Source: Terriglobus roseus DSM 18391 (lineage in GTDB: Bacteria; Acidobacteriota; Terriglobia; Terriglobales; Acidobacteriaceae). Taken from it: 64,000 nucleotides of DNA. The first letter of the stretch is position 1. Every line of letters begins with the position of its first letter. Below the pieces are notes generated by a model, which saw nothing but the letters and a program-made list of their open reading frames with translations, was not told where the DNA came from and made no database searches. The translations under genes and the position numbers were made by a program. Shown in pieces: positions 1 to 8,579 of the stretch. Where the stretch lies: positions 4,092,001-4,156,000 of the forward strand of contig NC_018014.1 of assembly GCF_000265425.1 (NCBI RefSeq), given 5' to 3'.

Positions 1-169
1 CCATCCGGCCCGGGTATTACGCAAACCCACTGGAAGACGCGATTTACATGGAAAAGCAGATTGCACCCGCTATGGCACGAACATCTGACGGATTAATGCA
101 CTCAAAGGCTCCGTCTGCGCCCTGATGTTGAACCTGAGCGGACACCGAAAGCGGTATGATTACCGCTGT

Positions 170-832
170 ATGGTTCGTGACGGATACTTTTACGCTCTTG
201 GCTTGCTCGTGGTTGCCGGTCTTCTGTGGCAACTAACCGGGTCAAAGGGCATCGGCGTGGTCCCGCTCATTTTGGCGGTCTTCTTTCTGTGGTTCTTCCG
301 CGATCCGTCGCGCCGCATCCCCTCCGGGCCCGGCGAGATCGTCTCGCCCGGCGATGGTAAGGTCACTGAAGCAGAGTGGATCGAGACGCCGGACGGCAGC
401 CGTCTCCGCATCAGCATCTTCCTCAGCGTCTTCGACGTGCATGTGAACCGCTCGCCCATCGAGGGCACGGTGACCGCCGTCAACCATAAGGAAGGCCTCT
501 TCCTGAACGCGATGCGCGCGGACAGTAATGTGCTGAACGAGCAGAATGTCGTCGTGATCGAACACGGCGATTGCTCCATCCAGGTCAAGCAGATCGCGGG
601 CCTTCTGGCACGCCGCATCGTCTGCACCGTGAAGGTGGGCGACCATCTGCAGCGCGGACAGCGCTTCGGCCTCATCAAGTTTGGATCGCGCGTCGATGTC
701 CTGATGCCTGCAGACGCTAACCTCCGCGTTCGCCGCGGTGACCGCGTCCGTGGCGGTAGTTCCATCCTTGCAGTCGTTCCCACCCACTCCGCCTGCGACG
801 ACGGATCTTCGGTCGCAGCCACTGAGGTCTAG
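170..832 (+). CDS. psd: Phosphatidylserine decarboxylase, short (Psd-A) type
   Basis: Converts phosphatidylserine to phosphatidylethanolamine at the inner membrane. The 220-residue product has a hydrophobic N-terminus (about residues 8-44, two short membrane segments), the SPGDGKV motif with Asp62, the VHVNRSP motif with His91, and the self-cleavage site FGSR with Gly172-Ser173. In this family the serine becomes the pyruvoyl group, and GSR rather than LGST is usual for the short form. I chose ATG 170 ([11 protein letters not shown]) because family members start here; an in-frame ATG at 125 would add 15 unlikely residues. The stop lies one base before the preferred GTG start of pssA, the enzyme that makes its substrate, so the two are probably co-transcribed. 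The function is secure; the start is fairly secure. Confidence 0.93.
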   Translation: MVRDGYFYALGLLVVAGLLWQLTGSKGIGVVPLILAVFFLWFFRDPSRRIPSGPGEIVSPGDGKVTEAEWIETPDGSRLRISIFLSVFDVHVNRSPIEGTVTAVNHKEGLFLNAMRADSNVLNEQNVVVIEHGDCSIQVKQIAGLLARRIVCTVKVGDHLQRGQRFGLIKFGSRVDVLMPADANLRVRRGDRVRGGSSILAVVPTHSACDDGSSVAATEV

Positions 833-833
833 C

Positions 834-1688
834 GTGGGCGACACCACTGTGCGGCCACGCAAGCGACCGCGCCGCGGACTCTATGTCCTGCCCTCCATCT
901 TCACCGGTGGCAACATCGCGCTGGGCTTCTACGCAATCGCGCAGAGCATGCAGGCATCTGCCGCAGACCACGCGCCGTTTGACCGGGCTGCACTTGCCAT
1001 CATGTTCGCGCTGCCCTTCGACGCCCTGGACGGTCGAATTGCACGCATGACCAACACCGAGAGTGACTTTGGCCGCGAGCTCGATTCGCTCGCTGACGTC
1101 ATCACCTTTGGCGTCGCTCCCGCCATCCTCGCGTACACCTGGGGCTTCCGCCTGCTGCCACCGCTGGCGAACGTATCACTGCATCACCGCATCATCGAGT
1201 TCGGCCTGGTCGCGGCCTTCCTCTTTCTGATCTGCGGTGCATGCCGGCTCGCGCGCTTCAACGTCACGCTGAACCCTAAGCCCAGCAACCCTGGCCGGCC
1301 CGGCCGCCGCTACTTCGTCGGCATGCCCATCCCAGCAGCGGCAGGCGTCATCAGCAGCGTGGTTCATTGCTTCAATGGGTCTCCGATCTACAATCCATGG
1401 ATTGCACTTGTCTGGCTGGCGCTGCTGCTCTTCACAGGATTCCTGATGGTCAGCCGCTGGCGCTTCTGGAGCGGCAAAGAGATCACGCTGGTCGACAAAC
1501 AGCCGACACGTATTCTCGTCTTGCTTGTACTGCTCGGCGTTCTCTTGACGGAATTCTCAGAGTATCTGTTGATCTCCATGGCACTGGCCTATATGGTCAG
1601 CGGCATGGGCGCTCGTCTGTTGTACGCCGCGCAGTCCCGGCGCGCACGGCGCCTCGGCATGCCGTTGCCCAACGCTACACAAGGCTAG
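834..1688 (+). CDS. pssA: CDP-diacylglycerol-serine O-phosphatidyltransferase
   Basis: Makes phosphatidylserine from CDP-diacylglycerol and serine, supplying Psd encoded just upstream. The CDP-alcohol phosphatidyltransferase signature D(x)2DG(x)2AR(x)8G(x)3D(x)3D is complete at residues 63-88 (DALDGRIAR, then GRELDSLAD), counted from GTG 834. Several hydrophobic segments follow, as expected for an integral membrane enzyme. The GTG at 834 is right behind the psd stop and gives a basic N-terminus (RPRKRPRRGLY) typical of the family; an in-frame ATG at 738 would overlap psd by 95 bases and add 32 low-complexity residues. The start is therefore a judgement; the product is secure. Confidence 0.93.
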   Translation: MGDTTVRPRKRPRRGLYVLPSIFTGGNIALGFYAIAQSMQASAADHAPFDRAALAIMFALPFDALDGRIARMTNTESDFGRELDSLADVITFGVAPAILAYTWGFRLLPPLANVSLHHRIIEFGLVAAFLFLICGACRLARFNVTLNPKPSNPGRPGRRYFVGMPIPAAAGVISSVVHCFNGSPIYNPWIALVWLALLLFTGFLMVSRWRFWSGKEITLVDKQPTRILVLLVLLGVLLTEFSEYLLISMALAYMVSGMGARLLYAAQSRRARRLGMPLPNATQG

Positions 1689-1749
1689 CTCACCACCGTG
1701 CAGTCGTAACCTTGCATCAGCCACGACCCTACCGCATCAGATGAGAGCT

Positions 1750-2751
1750 ATGAAAAAGATTCAATACCGCATTGCCGTGGTCGGCGCGTCCTCCCTGCTG
1801 GGCAAGGAGATCGGCGACGAGATCGCTGAAAGTCCGTTGGCCGCAGCCAACACCATCCTTCTGGACACGGAAGAGGCCGGCGGAACGTTGGAAGCCATCG
1901 GCGACGAAGCCGCCTTCCTGCAGACGCTGGAGCCGGCCTCGCTTGAGAATCTGGATGTTGCGATCTTCGCCGACGCAAAGATGCTCAAGGAGTACGGCCA
2001 GACCGCGCGCGCTTTGGGCGCCTCTGTCGTCGACGTGACCGGCTCCGACTTCGATTCGACCGCCCCAGTCCGCTCACCGCTGGTCGGCGACGCCGCTCCG
2101 CTGGACCTGGAAGCGAACTCCGTACGTGTCGCACACCCGGTCGCAACAATGCTCGCGCTCGTTCTCGGACTTGCCGGTAGAGCGGGCGACTTACGCAGTG
2201 CCGCAGCCACCGTCCTGCAGCCTGCCAGCGAAAATGGCCGCGCCGCTCTCGACGAACTGCAGCAGCAGAGCATCAATCTGCTCAGCTTTCAGGCAGTTCC
2301 TACGGAAGAGTTCGACGCACAGGTCGCCTTCAACTTGTTGCCCACGCTAGGCGAGGCCGCGCGCAATCCGCTTGCGCTCAGTGAAGAACGTATCCGGCGC
2401 GATCTCCGCGGGCTGGTTTCGACACTGCCGCAGCCCTTACTGCAGTTGATCCAGGCTCCCGTCTTTCACGGCTTCGGCGTCTCCCTGTTCCTTGAGTTCG
2501 ATCAGCCGCTGACGCCCGGCGCCCTGCAGGCCGCGCTCTCGTCCGAGTACATCGATATCGCGGGCGAAGAGCCGCCCAGCAACATCAGCAGCGCCGGTCA
2601 GGGTCGCGTCCTGCTGCAGGTAAAGCCCTCACCAGACAATGCACGCTATGCGATCTGGATGACCGCAGACAATCTGAAGCTGACGGCGCGGACTGCAGTC
2701 GCATGCGCGCTGGAATTGACTCGCCTGAAACCCTTGGGCACCGTCCAGTAA
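1750..2751 (+). CDS. Usg-like inactive aspartate-semialdehyde dehydrogenase homologue
   Basis: The product has the architecture of the Asd/ArgC semialdehyde dehydrogenase family: an N-terminal NAD(P)-binding fold with VVGASSLLGKE at the start, then a dimerisation/catalytic domain. The segment that should hold the catalytic cysteine (normally NCST-like) reads RVAHPVATM here, with no cysteine. The C-terminal half instead resembles the E. coli Usg-1 protein, for example AFNLLPTL and QAPVFHGFG. I infer a non-dehydrogenase paralogue of unknown role, not the biosynthetic Asd. It sits 50-60 bases after pssA on the same strand and may be co-transcribed. ATG 1750 follows a GAGAG stretch; an in-frame ATG at 1741 is an alternative. 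Confidence 0.72.
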   Translation: MKKIQYRIAVVGASSLLGKEIGDEIAESPLAAANTILLDTEEAGGTLEAIGDEAAFLQTLEPASLENLDVAIFADAKMLKEYGQTARALGASVVDVTGSDFDSTAPVRSPLVGDAAPLDLEANSVRVAHPVATMLALVLGLAGRAGDLRSAAATVLQPASENGRAALDELQQQSINLLSFQAVPTEEFDAQVAFNLLPTLGEAARNPLALSEERIRRDLRGLVSTLPQPLLQLIQAPVFHGFGVSLFLEFDQPLTPGALQAALSSEYIDIAGEEPPSNISSAGQGRVLLQVKPSPDNARYAIWMTADNLKLTARTAVACALELTRLKPLGTVQ

Positions 2752-2772
2752 CCATCGCCCGTAACGCAACAA

Positions 2773-2824
2773 AGGGATCCGCCTTTCTGTCAGCATCAAC
2801 GATGCCGACGAGAAGCGGATCCCT
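2773..2824. terminator. Hairpin between convergent genes
   Basis: AGGGATCCGC (2773-2782) pairs perfectly with GCGGATCCCT (2815-2824) around a 32-base loop that can itself pair weakly. It lies between the Usg-like gene (+) and the small membrane peptide gene (-). No clear U-tract follows, so a terminator role is inferred from the position. Confidence 0.4.
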
Positions 2825-2870
2825 GTCGCATGGCTGCACGATAAACGGGATCGGTGGTTAGTCCGAGGGC

Positions 2871-3002
2871 CTAGTAGGTGCCGAACGGATGGGCATAGCC
2901 CGGGTGGTAAAGGGCCAGCAGCGCTACGGCGCCGACACCAAAGGCGATCACCAACACCTGCCAGTTACGCTCAATCCAGGGCTGCTCAACTTCATGGCTC
3001 AT
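2871..3002 (-). CDS. Small (43-residue) single-pass membrane peptide
   Basis: A short open frame begins at ATG 3002, preceded by a strong ribosome-binding site (GAGGAG, 9 bases upstream). It encodes a charged N-terminus (MSHEVEQPWIERNW), one hydrophobic segment (about residues 16-31, VLVIAFGVGAVALLAL) and a short tail ending HPFGTY. The reading frame is open for a long way upstream, but the ribosome-binding site points to this short form. It lies about 60 bases downstream of the LolA-like gene on the same strand and is probably the last gene of the serS operon. I do not recognise the family. A chance ORF is possible, but start, membrane segment and position fit a real small protein. Confidence 0.55.
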   Translation of the reverse strand: MSHEVEQPWIERNWQVLVIAFGVGAVALLALYHPGYAHPFGTY

Positions 3003-3064
3003 CGCAAGAATCTCCTCATCAACATCGTAAACGACAGCGGTGGATCCCCTGTACGAAGATCGGC

Positions 3065-3742
3065 CTAACGTTTCGGCGAGGCGTACTTCTTCGTATCCAC
3101 TGGCGTGTTGTACCGAACGTTCCGGTAGAACGCCGTGCGGGTATCTCCTTCTGGCGTGTACGTGACCTGCTTCAACGGGATGTCGCGGGATGTGTCGATC
3201 CACATCGTGATGTGGCTGAACGTCTGAGCCGTCTCCGCGTCCTTGGGTACCAGGTCAAGCTTGGCCGTGGTCACACCGTCGACGGGCTCCATACCCTGCA
3301 ACGCGACGGTGTACGACTTCTCAATGTCTTTGCCGCTGCCGCCAAAACCAAGAGCCAGGAAGCTCTCGACACGCGAACGGTTCTCGCCCGCGTTGAACCC
3401 CGTCACCTTCTTCGCGACGGCGTCGTACATATCACCCTTGCCGTTCGCAAAGTGGATGTACTTGGTGGGAGCCGCGCCCTGCTTCTGAGCCAGCGTGATG
3501 CCAACCTCAATCGTGCCGCCCTTGCGAAGGAAGTACGTCTGACCGTACTGCGAGGTCGTTTCCTTCACGATCTTCTCGTAGTTGTCCCACTGCAGGTCTG
3601 CCTCGGCGGACTGGAACTTTACCGAAGAAGTGTCAAGCTGACGCAAGACCTTGTCCAGTACGGGATCAGTCGCGGCGTGTGCGGCCACCGTGGTCGCGGA
3701 CAAAAAAAGTGCGGCAATCGTCATTCGTGCAAATCGGTTCAT
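3065..3742 (-). CDS. LolA-like outer-membrane lipoprotein carrier
   Basis: A 225-residue exported protein with a signal peptide (residues 1-23, ending VAAHA) and the extended beta fold typical of LolA/LolB-like carriers. It has alternating short beta-strand segments such as GQTYFLRKGGTIEVGI, a central KYIHFANGKGDMYD region, and a C-terminal section (DIPLKQVTYTPEGDTRTAFY) that matches the end of the LolA barrel. The family moves lipoproteins across the periplasm to the outer membrane. AGGAACACC lies directly before ATG 3742. It is in line with serS and a membrane protein gene upstream. It could instead be one of the LolA-like proteins of unknown cargo common in acidobacteria, so no gene symbol is given. 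Confidence 0.75.
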   Translation of the reverse strand: MNRFARMTIAALFLSATTVAAHAATDPVLDKVLRQLDTSSVKFQSAEADLQWDNYEKIVKETTSQYGQTYFLRKGGTIEVGITLAQKQGAAPTKYIHFANGKGDMYDAVAKKVTGFNAGENRSRVESFLALGFGGSGKDIEKSYTVALQGMEPVDGVTTAKLDLVPKDAETAQTFSHITMWIDTSRDIPLKQVTYTPEGDTRTAFYRNVRYNTPVDTKKYASPKR

Positions 3743-3815
3743 GGTGTTCCTGAAGGCCTCGCATGTTTAGACACAAAGATGCGCCAGTAGGTGCGCTGAC
3801 TCTGCGCGAATAAAC

Positions 3816-4196
3816 CTACCGGTGCGCCCAGACGCGATAGGCCTGCACCGATCCGTCGGTTCCACGGATCGTCTCGTACCGTTCCACCAGCACGTCGCCC
3901 GCGATCGGTTCAATCAGCCGGCGCAGAGCGCGGCGCGTACGCTGTTCCGGATCGGAGCCGCCAACCTTCTTCAAGCTCTGATCTACGTCCGTCTGCTTTA
4001 CCTGGTAGATCAGTTCGCCCGCGCCGTTGTTCTCGACGACGATCTGCGAGGGCAGGTTGTAGACAGGCTTATCGCGGAAGTTGATAAACCGCGGCGAAAC
4101 GAAGATGAAGAGCAGCACCATCGTCACCATGACGTCATAGTGGAACGAGCCGCGCTCGTAGCTCCAGAAAAGATAGTTGCGAACGATCTTGAACAT
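3816..4196 (-). CDS. Hypothetical single-pass membrane protein
   Basis: A 126-residue protein not assigned to a named family. One transmembrane segment lies at about residues 21-35 (VMVTMVLLFIFVSPRFI) behind a short basic cytoplasmic N-terminus. The rest is a soluble domain with a basic middle (EQRTRRALRRLIEP), probably periplasmic. The gene begins only 6 bases after the serS stop and ends about 75 bases before the LolA-like gene, all on the minus strand. This suggests co-transcription with both and perhaps an envelope role next to the LolA-like protein; that role is inference from position only. Confidence 0.7.
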   Translation of the reverse strand: MFKIVRNYLFWSYERGSFHYDVMVTMVLLFIFVSPRFINFRDKPVYNLPSQIVVENNGAGELIYQVKQTDVDQSLKKVGGSDPEQRTRRALRRLIEPIAGDVLVERYETIRGTDGSVQAYRVWAHR

Positions 4197-4202
4197 TGTC
4201 TT

Positions 4203-5567
4203 TTAAAGTCCTGCCTTGCCCGTGGCCAGCGAACCCTTGCCCGAAGCGAGCGGGTGTTGCTGACCGATCGTGGTCTGACCGCCCATATACGGCACCAGTG
4301 CTTCCGGCACACGAATGGACCCATCGGCCTGCTGATAGTTCTCAAGGATCGCCAGGTAGGTGCGGCCTACGGCCAGACCGGAGCCGTTCAGTGTGTGCAC
4401 AAACTCCGTCTTCTTCGCGCCCGCAGGCTTGAAGCGGATATTCGCACGCCGTGCCTGGAAGCTGCCGAAGTTGGAGCACGAACTGATCTCGCGATAGAGC
4501 TCCTGCCCCGGCAGCCACACCTCAAGGTCGTACGTCTTCTGCGAAGCAAAGCCCATGTCGCCGGTGCATAGCAGCATGCGGCGATACGGCAGGCCAAGCG
4601 TCTCCAGGACGGTCTCCGCGTGCCGCGTCAGCGTCTCATGCTCTTCCGCGCTCTTGTCCGGCGTGGTGAACTTCACAAGCTCCACCTTCTGAAACTGGTG
4701 CTGGCGAATCATGCCGCGAACGTCCCGGCCATAGCTGCCGGCCTCACTGCGGAAGCAAGGCGTGTAAGCGCACAGGCTGATGGTCGGATCGCAATCGATC
4801 GTCTCGTCGCGGAACAGATTCGTTACCGGAACCTCCGCCGTTGGAATCAGCCAGTGATCGTTCTCCTGCAACTCACCGGGAACGTATGCGCCCTTGTCGT
4901 CGCAATGGAACAGATCTTCCGCGAACTTCGGCAACTGACCCGTTCCAAAGAGCGACTTTGAGTTGACCATGTACGGCGGCAGCACTTCCGTGTAACCGTG
5001 CTTGCCGGTATGCAGGTCGATCATGAAGTTCGCCAGAGCCCGTTCCAGCCGCGCACCTGCGCCAATCTGAACGACAAAGCGCGATCCGCTGATCTTCGCG
5101 GCACGATTGAAATCCAGAATGCCGAGCGCTTCGCCCAACTCCCAGTGCGGCTTCGCCTTGAAATCAAACTTCGGGACCTCGCCCCACGTCTTTTCCGTGG
5201 AGTTGCCATGCTCGTCGCGGCCTTCCGGCACGCTGGCATCGGGCAGATTCGGGATTGCCTCAAGGATCGTGCGCAACTTCAGATCATGCGCGGCGGCACT
5301 CTCTTCCAGCGCCTCAGTCTCCTCGCGAAGCGTGCGGACTTCTTCCGTCAGCGCGTCGGCGTCACCGCCCGTGCGCTTCAGCTTGCCGATTTCTTCCGAC
5401 AGGCGATTGCGCCGCGCCTTAAACGTTTCCAGGCTGGTGATCGCCTCACGGCGGGCCGCATCAATATCGGCAAAGTTGCCCAACAGGGCAGCGGGGTCGG
5501 CGTTACGCCGGCGAAGTGCGGCTTCCACCTCCGGGAGATTGCCCCGGACGTATGCGAGATCGAGCAT
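4203..5567 (-). CDS. serS: Seryl-tRNA synthetase
   Basis: Charges tRNA-Ser with serine in the cytoplasm. The 454-residue product has the N-terminal coiled-coil tRNA-binding arm (about residues 30-110, heptad-like Leu/Glu/Arg-rich), then the class II catalytic core. Motif 2 is visible in [20 protein letters not shown], and motif 3 in the GSGLAVGRT segment, about 50 residues from the C-terminus. Length is normal for the bacterial enzyme. It starts at ATG 5567, 85 bases from the divergent phosphatase gene, so promoters for both directions should lie in that gap. It is the first gene of a minus-strand run with a membrane protein and a LolA-like gene. Confidence 0.97.
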   Translation of the reverse strand: MLDLAYVRGNLPEVEAALRRRNADPAALLGNFADIDAARREAITSLETFKARRNRLSEEIGKLKRTGGDADALTEEVRTLREETEALEESAAAHDLKLRTILEAIPNLPDASVPEGRDEHGNSTEKTWGEVPKFDFKAKPHWELGEALGILDFNRAAKISGSRFVVQIGAGARLERALANFMIDLHTGKHGYTEVLPPYMVNSKSLFGTGQLPKFAEDLFHCDDKGAYVPGELQENDHWLIPTAEVPVTNLFRDETIDCDPTISLCAYTPCFRSEAGSYGRDVRGMIRQHQFQKVELVKFTTPDKSAEEHETLTRHAETVLETLGLPYRRMLLCTGDMGFASQKTYDLEVWLPGQELYREISSCSNFGSFQARRANIRFKPAGAKKTEFVHTLNGSGLAVGRTYLAILENYQQADGSIRVPEALVPYMGGQTTIGQQHPLASGKGSLATGKAGL

Positions 5568-5652
5568 CCGTCTATGGTATCGGGTTTGGCGGTGGCGCGG
5601 AAAATCATCGGCCTGATACGTTCCTTCCGCGCGTCCGAATTAGCATGGGCGT

Positions 5653-7329
5653 ATGCTCCTGCGCCGTCTTGCTGCTGCCGCCGTCTCTGCCGCCCTGTGC
5701 CTGTCCACCGCTGCGCCTGCCCGCGCGGCGGCCTATGACGGCTCGCCAAAGCTCGTCATCGAACTGGTCTTCGACCAGTTCCGCGGTGACTACCTGGATC
5801 GCTTCCGAGCCGACTTCAAAGCGAAGAACGGCTGGAACCTCTTCCTGAAGCAGGGCGCTCACTACACCGACTGCTACTACGACTACGCCAACCTGGTCAC
5901 GGGCCCCGGCCACTCCACCATCGGGACCGGAGCGTACACGGACGGCCACGGCGTGCCCGTGAATGACTGGTATGAAAAGGGTCCGGACGGCAAGCTGCGC
6001 TATGTGCAGTCCATCGATGACGACCGCTACACCATCGTGGGTCAGCCGGCGGGAGCCAAAGTTTCGCCGGGAGCCTCGCCGCACTACGAGGTCGCCTCCA
6101 CCCTGGGCGACGAACTCGTACTGGCGACAAGCGGCAAGGCGCGCGTCTTCGGCGTTTCGCTGAAGGATCGCGCAGCCATCCTGACCAGCGGTCACGCGAC
6201 CAAAGGCGCCTTCTGGACCGACCATGAGAGCGGTCGCTGGATCACCTCAACCTATTGGCAGAAGCAGCTGCCCGCGTGGGTAGAGGCGTTTAACAGCGGC
6301 GATGCCGTGGCGAAGGCGCGGGCTGCTTCGAAGATCCCGGAAGGCAGCTTCTACGAAAAAGTGGGTGCGACGCAGGCCGGTGTGGCCTATCAGCTCGACT
6401 TTGCGAAGGCGCTGATCCAGAACGAACACCTGGGTCACAACGAGGCCGGAGTGACCGACCTCATCACGATCTCCGTCTCGTCGACAGACATCATGGGCCA
6501 CCGCGTCGGGCCGGACGATCCCCAGCAGCGCGCCCTGATCGACGCCTCTGACATTGAACTTGACCGCTTCTTCACGTGGATCGACAGCACCATCGGCCTG
6601 AAGAATGTCGTGGTCTCCATGACGGGCGACCATGGTGTTGCGCCCAGCGTGAATGCAGCCGTGGCCATGGGCATGCCAGCCCACGGTGTACCGACGCGGC
6701 CCATGTGGGACTACGTCGAGAAGGCGTTGCAGGCAAAGTTCAAGCCTAAGGGCAATGTGAAATACGTCCTCGGCGGTGAATCGCCATGGCTGCAGATTGA
6801 CCCGGAGCCCTTTCAGGCCCAGGGGATCTCTGAGCAGCAGGCAGAAGATGCGACGGCAGACGCTGTCCGCGACTACTTCGCCAGTCTGCCGGCCTCCACG
6901 ACAGCCCAGACCGGCGCGCCGGCTGGCCGTCTGCCGGAGCCTTTGCGTGTGCAATTCGTCTACACCGCAAGCCAGCTGCGCAACGGACAGGTGCCCGATA
7001 CGGATCAGGGTCGCCGCGAACTGCACAGCTACTCCCCCGCCATCCGCTGGGCAGTGCACATGAACTTTGGCGCCTATCAGTACTACGGCTCAGAGATGGG
7101 AACGACCCACTACTCCGCGAACTCCTATGACCGGCACGTGCCGCTCGACTTCTTCGGTGCCGCCTTTCAGCCCGGGACCTATCACAACCAGGTCGAGCCG
7201 GTAGATATCGCCGCAACCTTCGCATCGTTGCTCCGGGTCAACCGGCCCTCTGCAGCGGTGGGTCATGTGCGCCTGGAGGCTCTGAAGCCAGAAGTGACCT
7301 CGATGACCGGAACGGTGAAGCGCAAGTGA
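5653..7329 (+). CDS. PafA-like secreted alkaline phosphatase
   Basis: An exported phosphomonoesterase of the alkaline phosphatase superfamily. The 558-residue product has a signal peptide (about residues 1-26, ending ARAAA). Metal ligand Asp41 lies in VFDQFRGDY. The nucleophile Thr83 is in LVTGPGHSTIGTG, with Asn104 in VPVNDW exactly 21 residues later, the same spacing as Thr79-Asn100 of the Elizabethkingia enzyme PafA. Lys171 and Arg173 in SLKDRA match the PafA phosphate-binding pair. PafA is known as a phosphate-irrepressible enzyme. The stop overlaps the GTG start of pyrD by 4 bases, so translation of the two may be coupled although their functions are unrelated. The activity is well supported; the physiological substrate is not known. 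Confidence 0.87.
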   Translation: MLLRRLAAAAVSAALCLSTAAPARAAAYDGSPKLVIELVFDQFRGDYLDRFRADFKAKNGWNLFLKQGAHYTDCYYDYANLVTGPGHSTIGTGAYTDGHGVPVNDWYEKGPDGKLRYVQSIDDDRYTIVGQPAGAKVSPGASPHYEVASTLGDELVLATSGKARVFGVSLKDRAAILTSGHATKGAFWTDHESGRWITSTYWQKQLPAWVEAFNSGDAVAKARAASKIPEGSFYEKVGATQAGVAYQLDFAKALIQNEHLGHNEAGVTDLITISVSSTDIMGHRVGPDDPQQRALIDASDIELDRFFTWIDSTIGLKNVVVSMTGDHGVAPSVNAAVAMGMPAHGVPTRPMWDYVEKALQAKFKPKGNVKYVLGGESPWLQIDPEPFQAQGISEQQAEDATADAVRDYFASLPASTTAQTGAPAGRLPEPLRVQFVYTASQLRNGQVPDTDQGRRELHSYSPAIRWAVHMNFGAYQYYGSEMGTTHYSANSYDRHVPLDFFGAAFQPGTYHNQVEPVDIAATFASLLRVNRPSAAVGHVRLEALKPEVTSMTGTVKRK

Positions 7330-8246
7330 GCAAGCCGGATATGCGGGTCAAAATCGCCGGCGTCGAACTCCGCTCGCCCGTCATTGCGGCGAGCGGTACC
7401 TTCGCCTATGGCGTGGAGTTCGAGGAGATCCTCTCCACCGACCGCATCGGCGCGTTCGTCACCAAGGGCCTGTCCTTGCACCCCATGGACGGCAACAAGG
7501 CACCGCGCATCATCGAGACTACCGGCGGCATGATGAACGCTATCGGCCTGCAGAACATCGGTGTCGACGCATTCATCGCAGACAAACTGCCCGGCATCCG
7601 CAAGATGCGTGGCAGCGTCTGCATCGCGAACGTCTTCGGCTACAGCATCGAAGACTGCATCGGCGTCATCGAGCGGCTGAACAAGGCCGAAGGCCTTGTC
7701 ATGTACGAGCTGAACGCAAGCTGCCCCAACACCAAGCACGGCGGCATGGTCTTCGGCACCGATCCTGAGTCGCTGGGCGAACTCGTCTCGCGCTGCAAGG
7801 CCGTCAGCAAGCGGCCGCTTCTGGTGAAGCTATCGCCCAACGTTACGAACATCGGCGGCATGGCACGCGTTGCGGAAGCCGCAGGCGCCGACGCCGTCTC
7901 GCTGGTAAACACCTTCCTTTCGCTCGCCATCGACACGGAGACGCGCAAACCGCGCATCGCCAACATCACCGGCGGCCTAAGCGGTCCTGCCATCAAACCC
8001 ATCGCGGTACGTATGGTTTGGGATGTTGCCCGCTCCGTCAACATCCCCATCATCGGCATGGGCGGCATCGCAAAGGCTGAAGACGCCGTGGAGTTCCTGC
8101 TGGCGGGCGCAACCGCCGTCGAAGTCGGCACCGCAAGCTACGCCGATCCTCGCGCCGCAGAGAAGATCGCCAACAACCTCGAGCGCTGGTGCATAAGCCA
8201 CGATGTCGCGAAAGTGGCTGATCTCACAGGCGGTTTGCGGCTGTAA
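7326..8246 (+). CDS. pyrD: Dihydroorotate dehydrogenase, class 1B catalytic subunit
   Basis: Oxidises dihydroorotate to orotate in pyrimidine synthesis. The 306-residue FMN-barrel protein carries the class 1 active-site cysteine (Cys133 in NASCPNTKHGG), and the GGLSGPAIKP and GMGGIAKAEDA motifs for FMN and phosphate. Length and sequence fit class 1B (PyrDB), which in most bacteria pairs with an iron-sulfur subunit PyrK. No pyrK is in this window. It starts with GTG 7326, overlapping the phosphatase stop by 4 bases. Two small HEPN/MNT-like genes and purH follow. Confidence 0.95.
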   Translation: MSKPDMRVKIAGVELRSPVIAASGTFAYGVEFEEILSTDRIGAFVTKGLSLHPMDGNKAPRIIETTGGMMNAIGLQNIGVDAFIADKLPGIRKMRGSVCIANVFGYSIEDCIGVIERLNKAEGLVMYELNASCPNTKHGGMVFGTDPESLGELVSRCKAVSKRPLLVKLSPNVTNIGGMARVAEAAGADAVSLVNTFLSLAIDTETRKPRIANITGGLSGPAIKPIAVRMVWDVARSVNIPIIGMGGIAKAEDAVEFLLAGATAVEVGTASYADPRAAEKIANNLERWCISHDVAKVADLTGGLRL

Positions 8247-8273
8247 GAGCGCGCATTGCGCTAGACTTTGGAC

Positions 8274-8579
8274 ATGACGGTCGAGGATAAAATCCACGCA
8301 CACGCAGAAGAGATCGAGCATCTGCGTGTCAAGTCAGGCGCGTTGAGCATTTCTGCATATGTGCGGAACGTCAAAGATCAGGTAGAACCCGTTTTTGTCG
8401 TGGACTTCGACACCTCGAAGCTCTCCGGATATTCCGATCGATATTTCGAAATGATGTTCGGTCTGCAGCGCATCTTCCTCCGTCCTGTCGACTTGTGGGA
8501 GAAACACATGTTCGAGGAACAGTCTCGAATGCATGACCTACGGCAAGTCTCTTTGAGCGTCTTCCGTGCCACAGCGTGA
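8274..8579 (+). CDS. Degenerate MntA-like nucleotidyltransferase fold, putative antitoxin
   Basis: A 101-residue protein that I align by eye to MNT-type minimal nucleotidyltransferases: an LRxKxGALSIS strand, then FVVDFD (family: DLLVEFD), then FGLQRIFLRPVDLW (family: LEELLGRPVDLV). The catalytic parts are missing. The GS-x(3)-RG loop reads SAYVRN, and the first two metal-binding aspartates (DxD) read EPV. I infer an enzyme-dead relative. The stop overlaps the start of the next gene, a HepT-like HEPN protein, by 14 bases, the usual MntA/HepT order. An in-frame TTG at 8268 is an alternative start. The fold assignment is a pattern-based inference and the antitoxin role rests on gene pairing. 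Confidence 0.6.
   Translation: MTVEDKIHAHAEEIEHLRVKSGALSISAYVRNVKDQVEPVFVVDFDTSKLSGYSDRYFEMMFGLQRIFLRPVDLWEKHMFEEQSRMHDLRQVSLSVFRATA

Noticed and set aside
1..169. A gene at the left edge
   Set aside because: Only a short minus-strand frame (44-232) that overlaps psd and lacks a ribosome-binding site or domain. The stretch shows nothing I can name.
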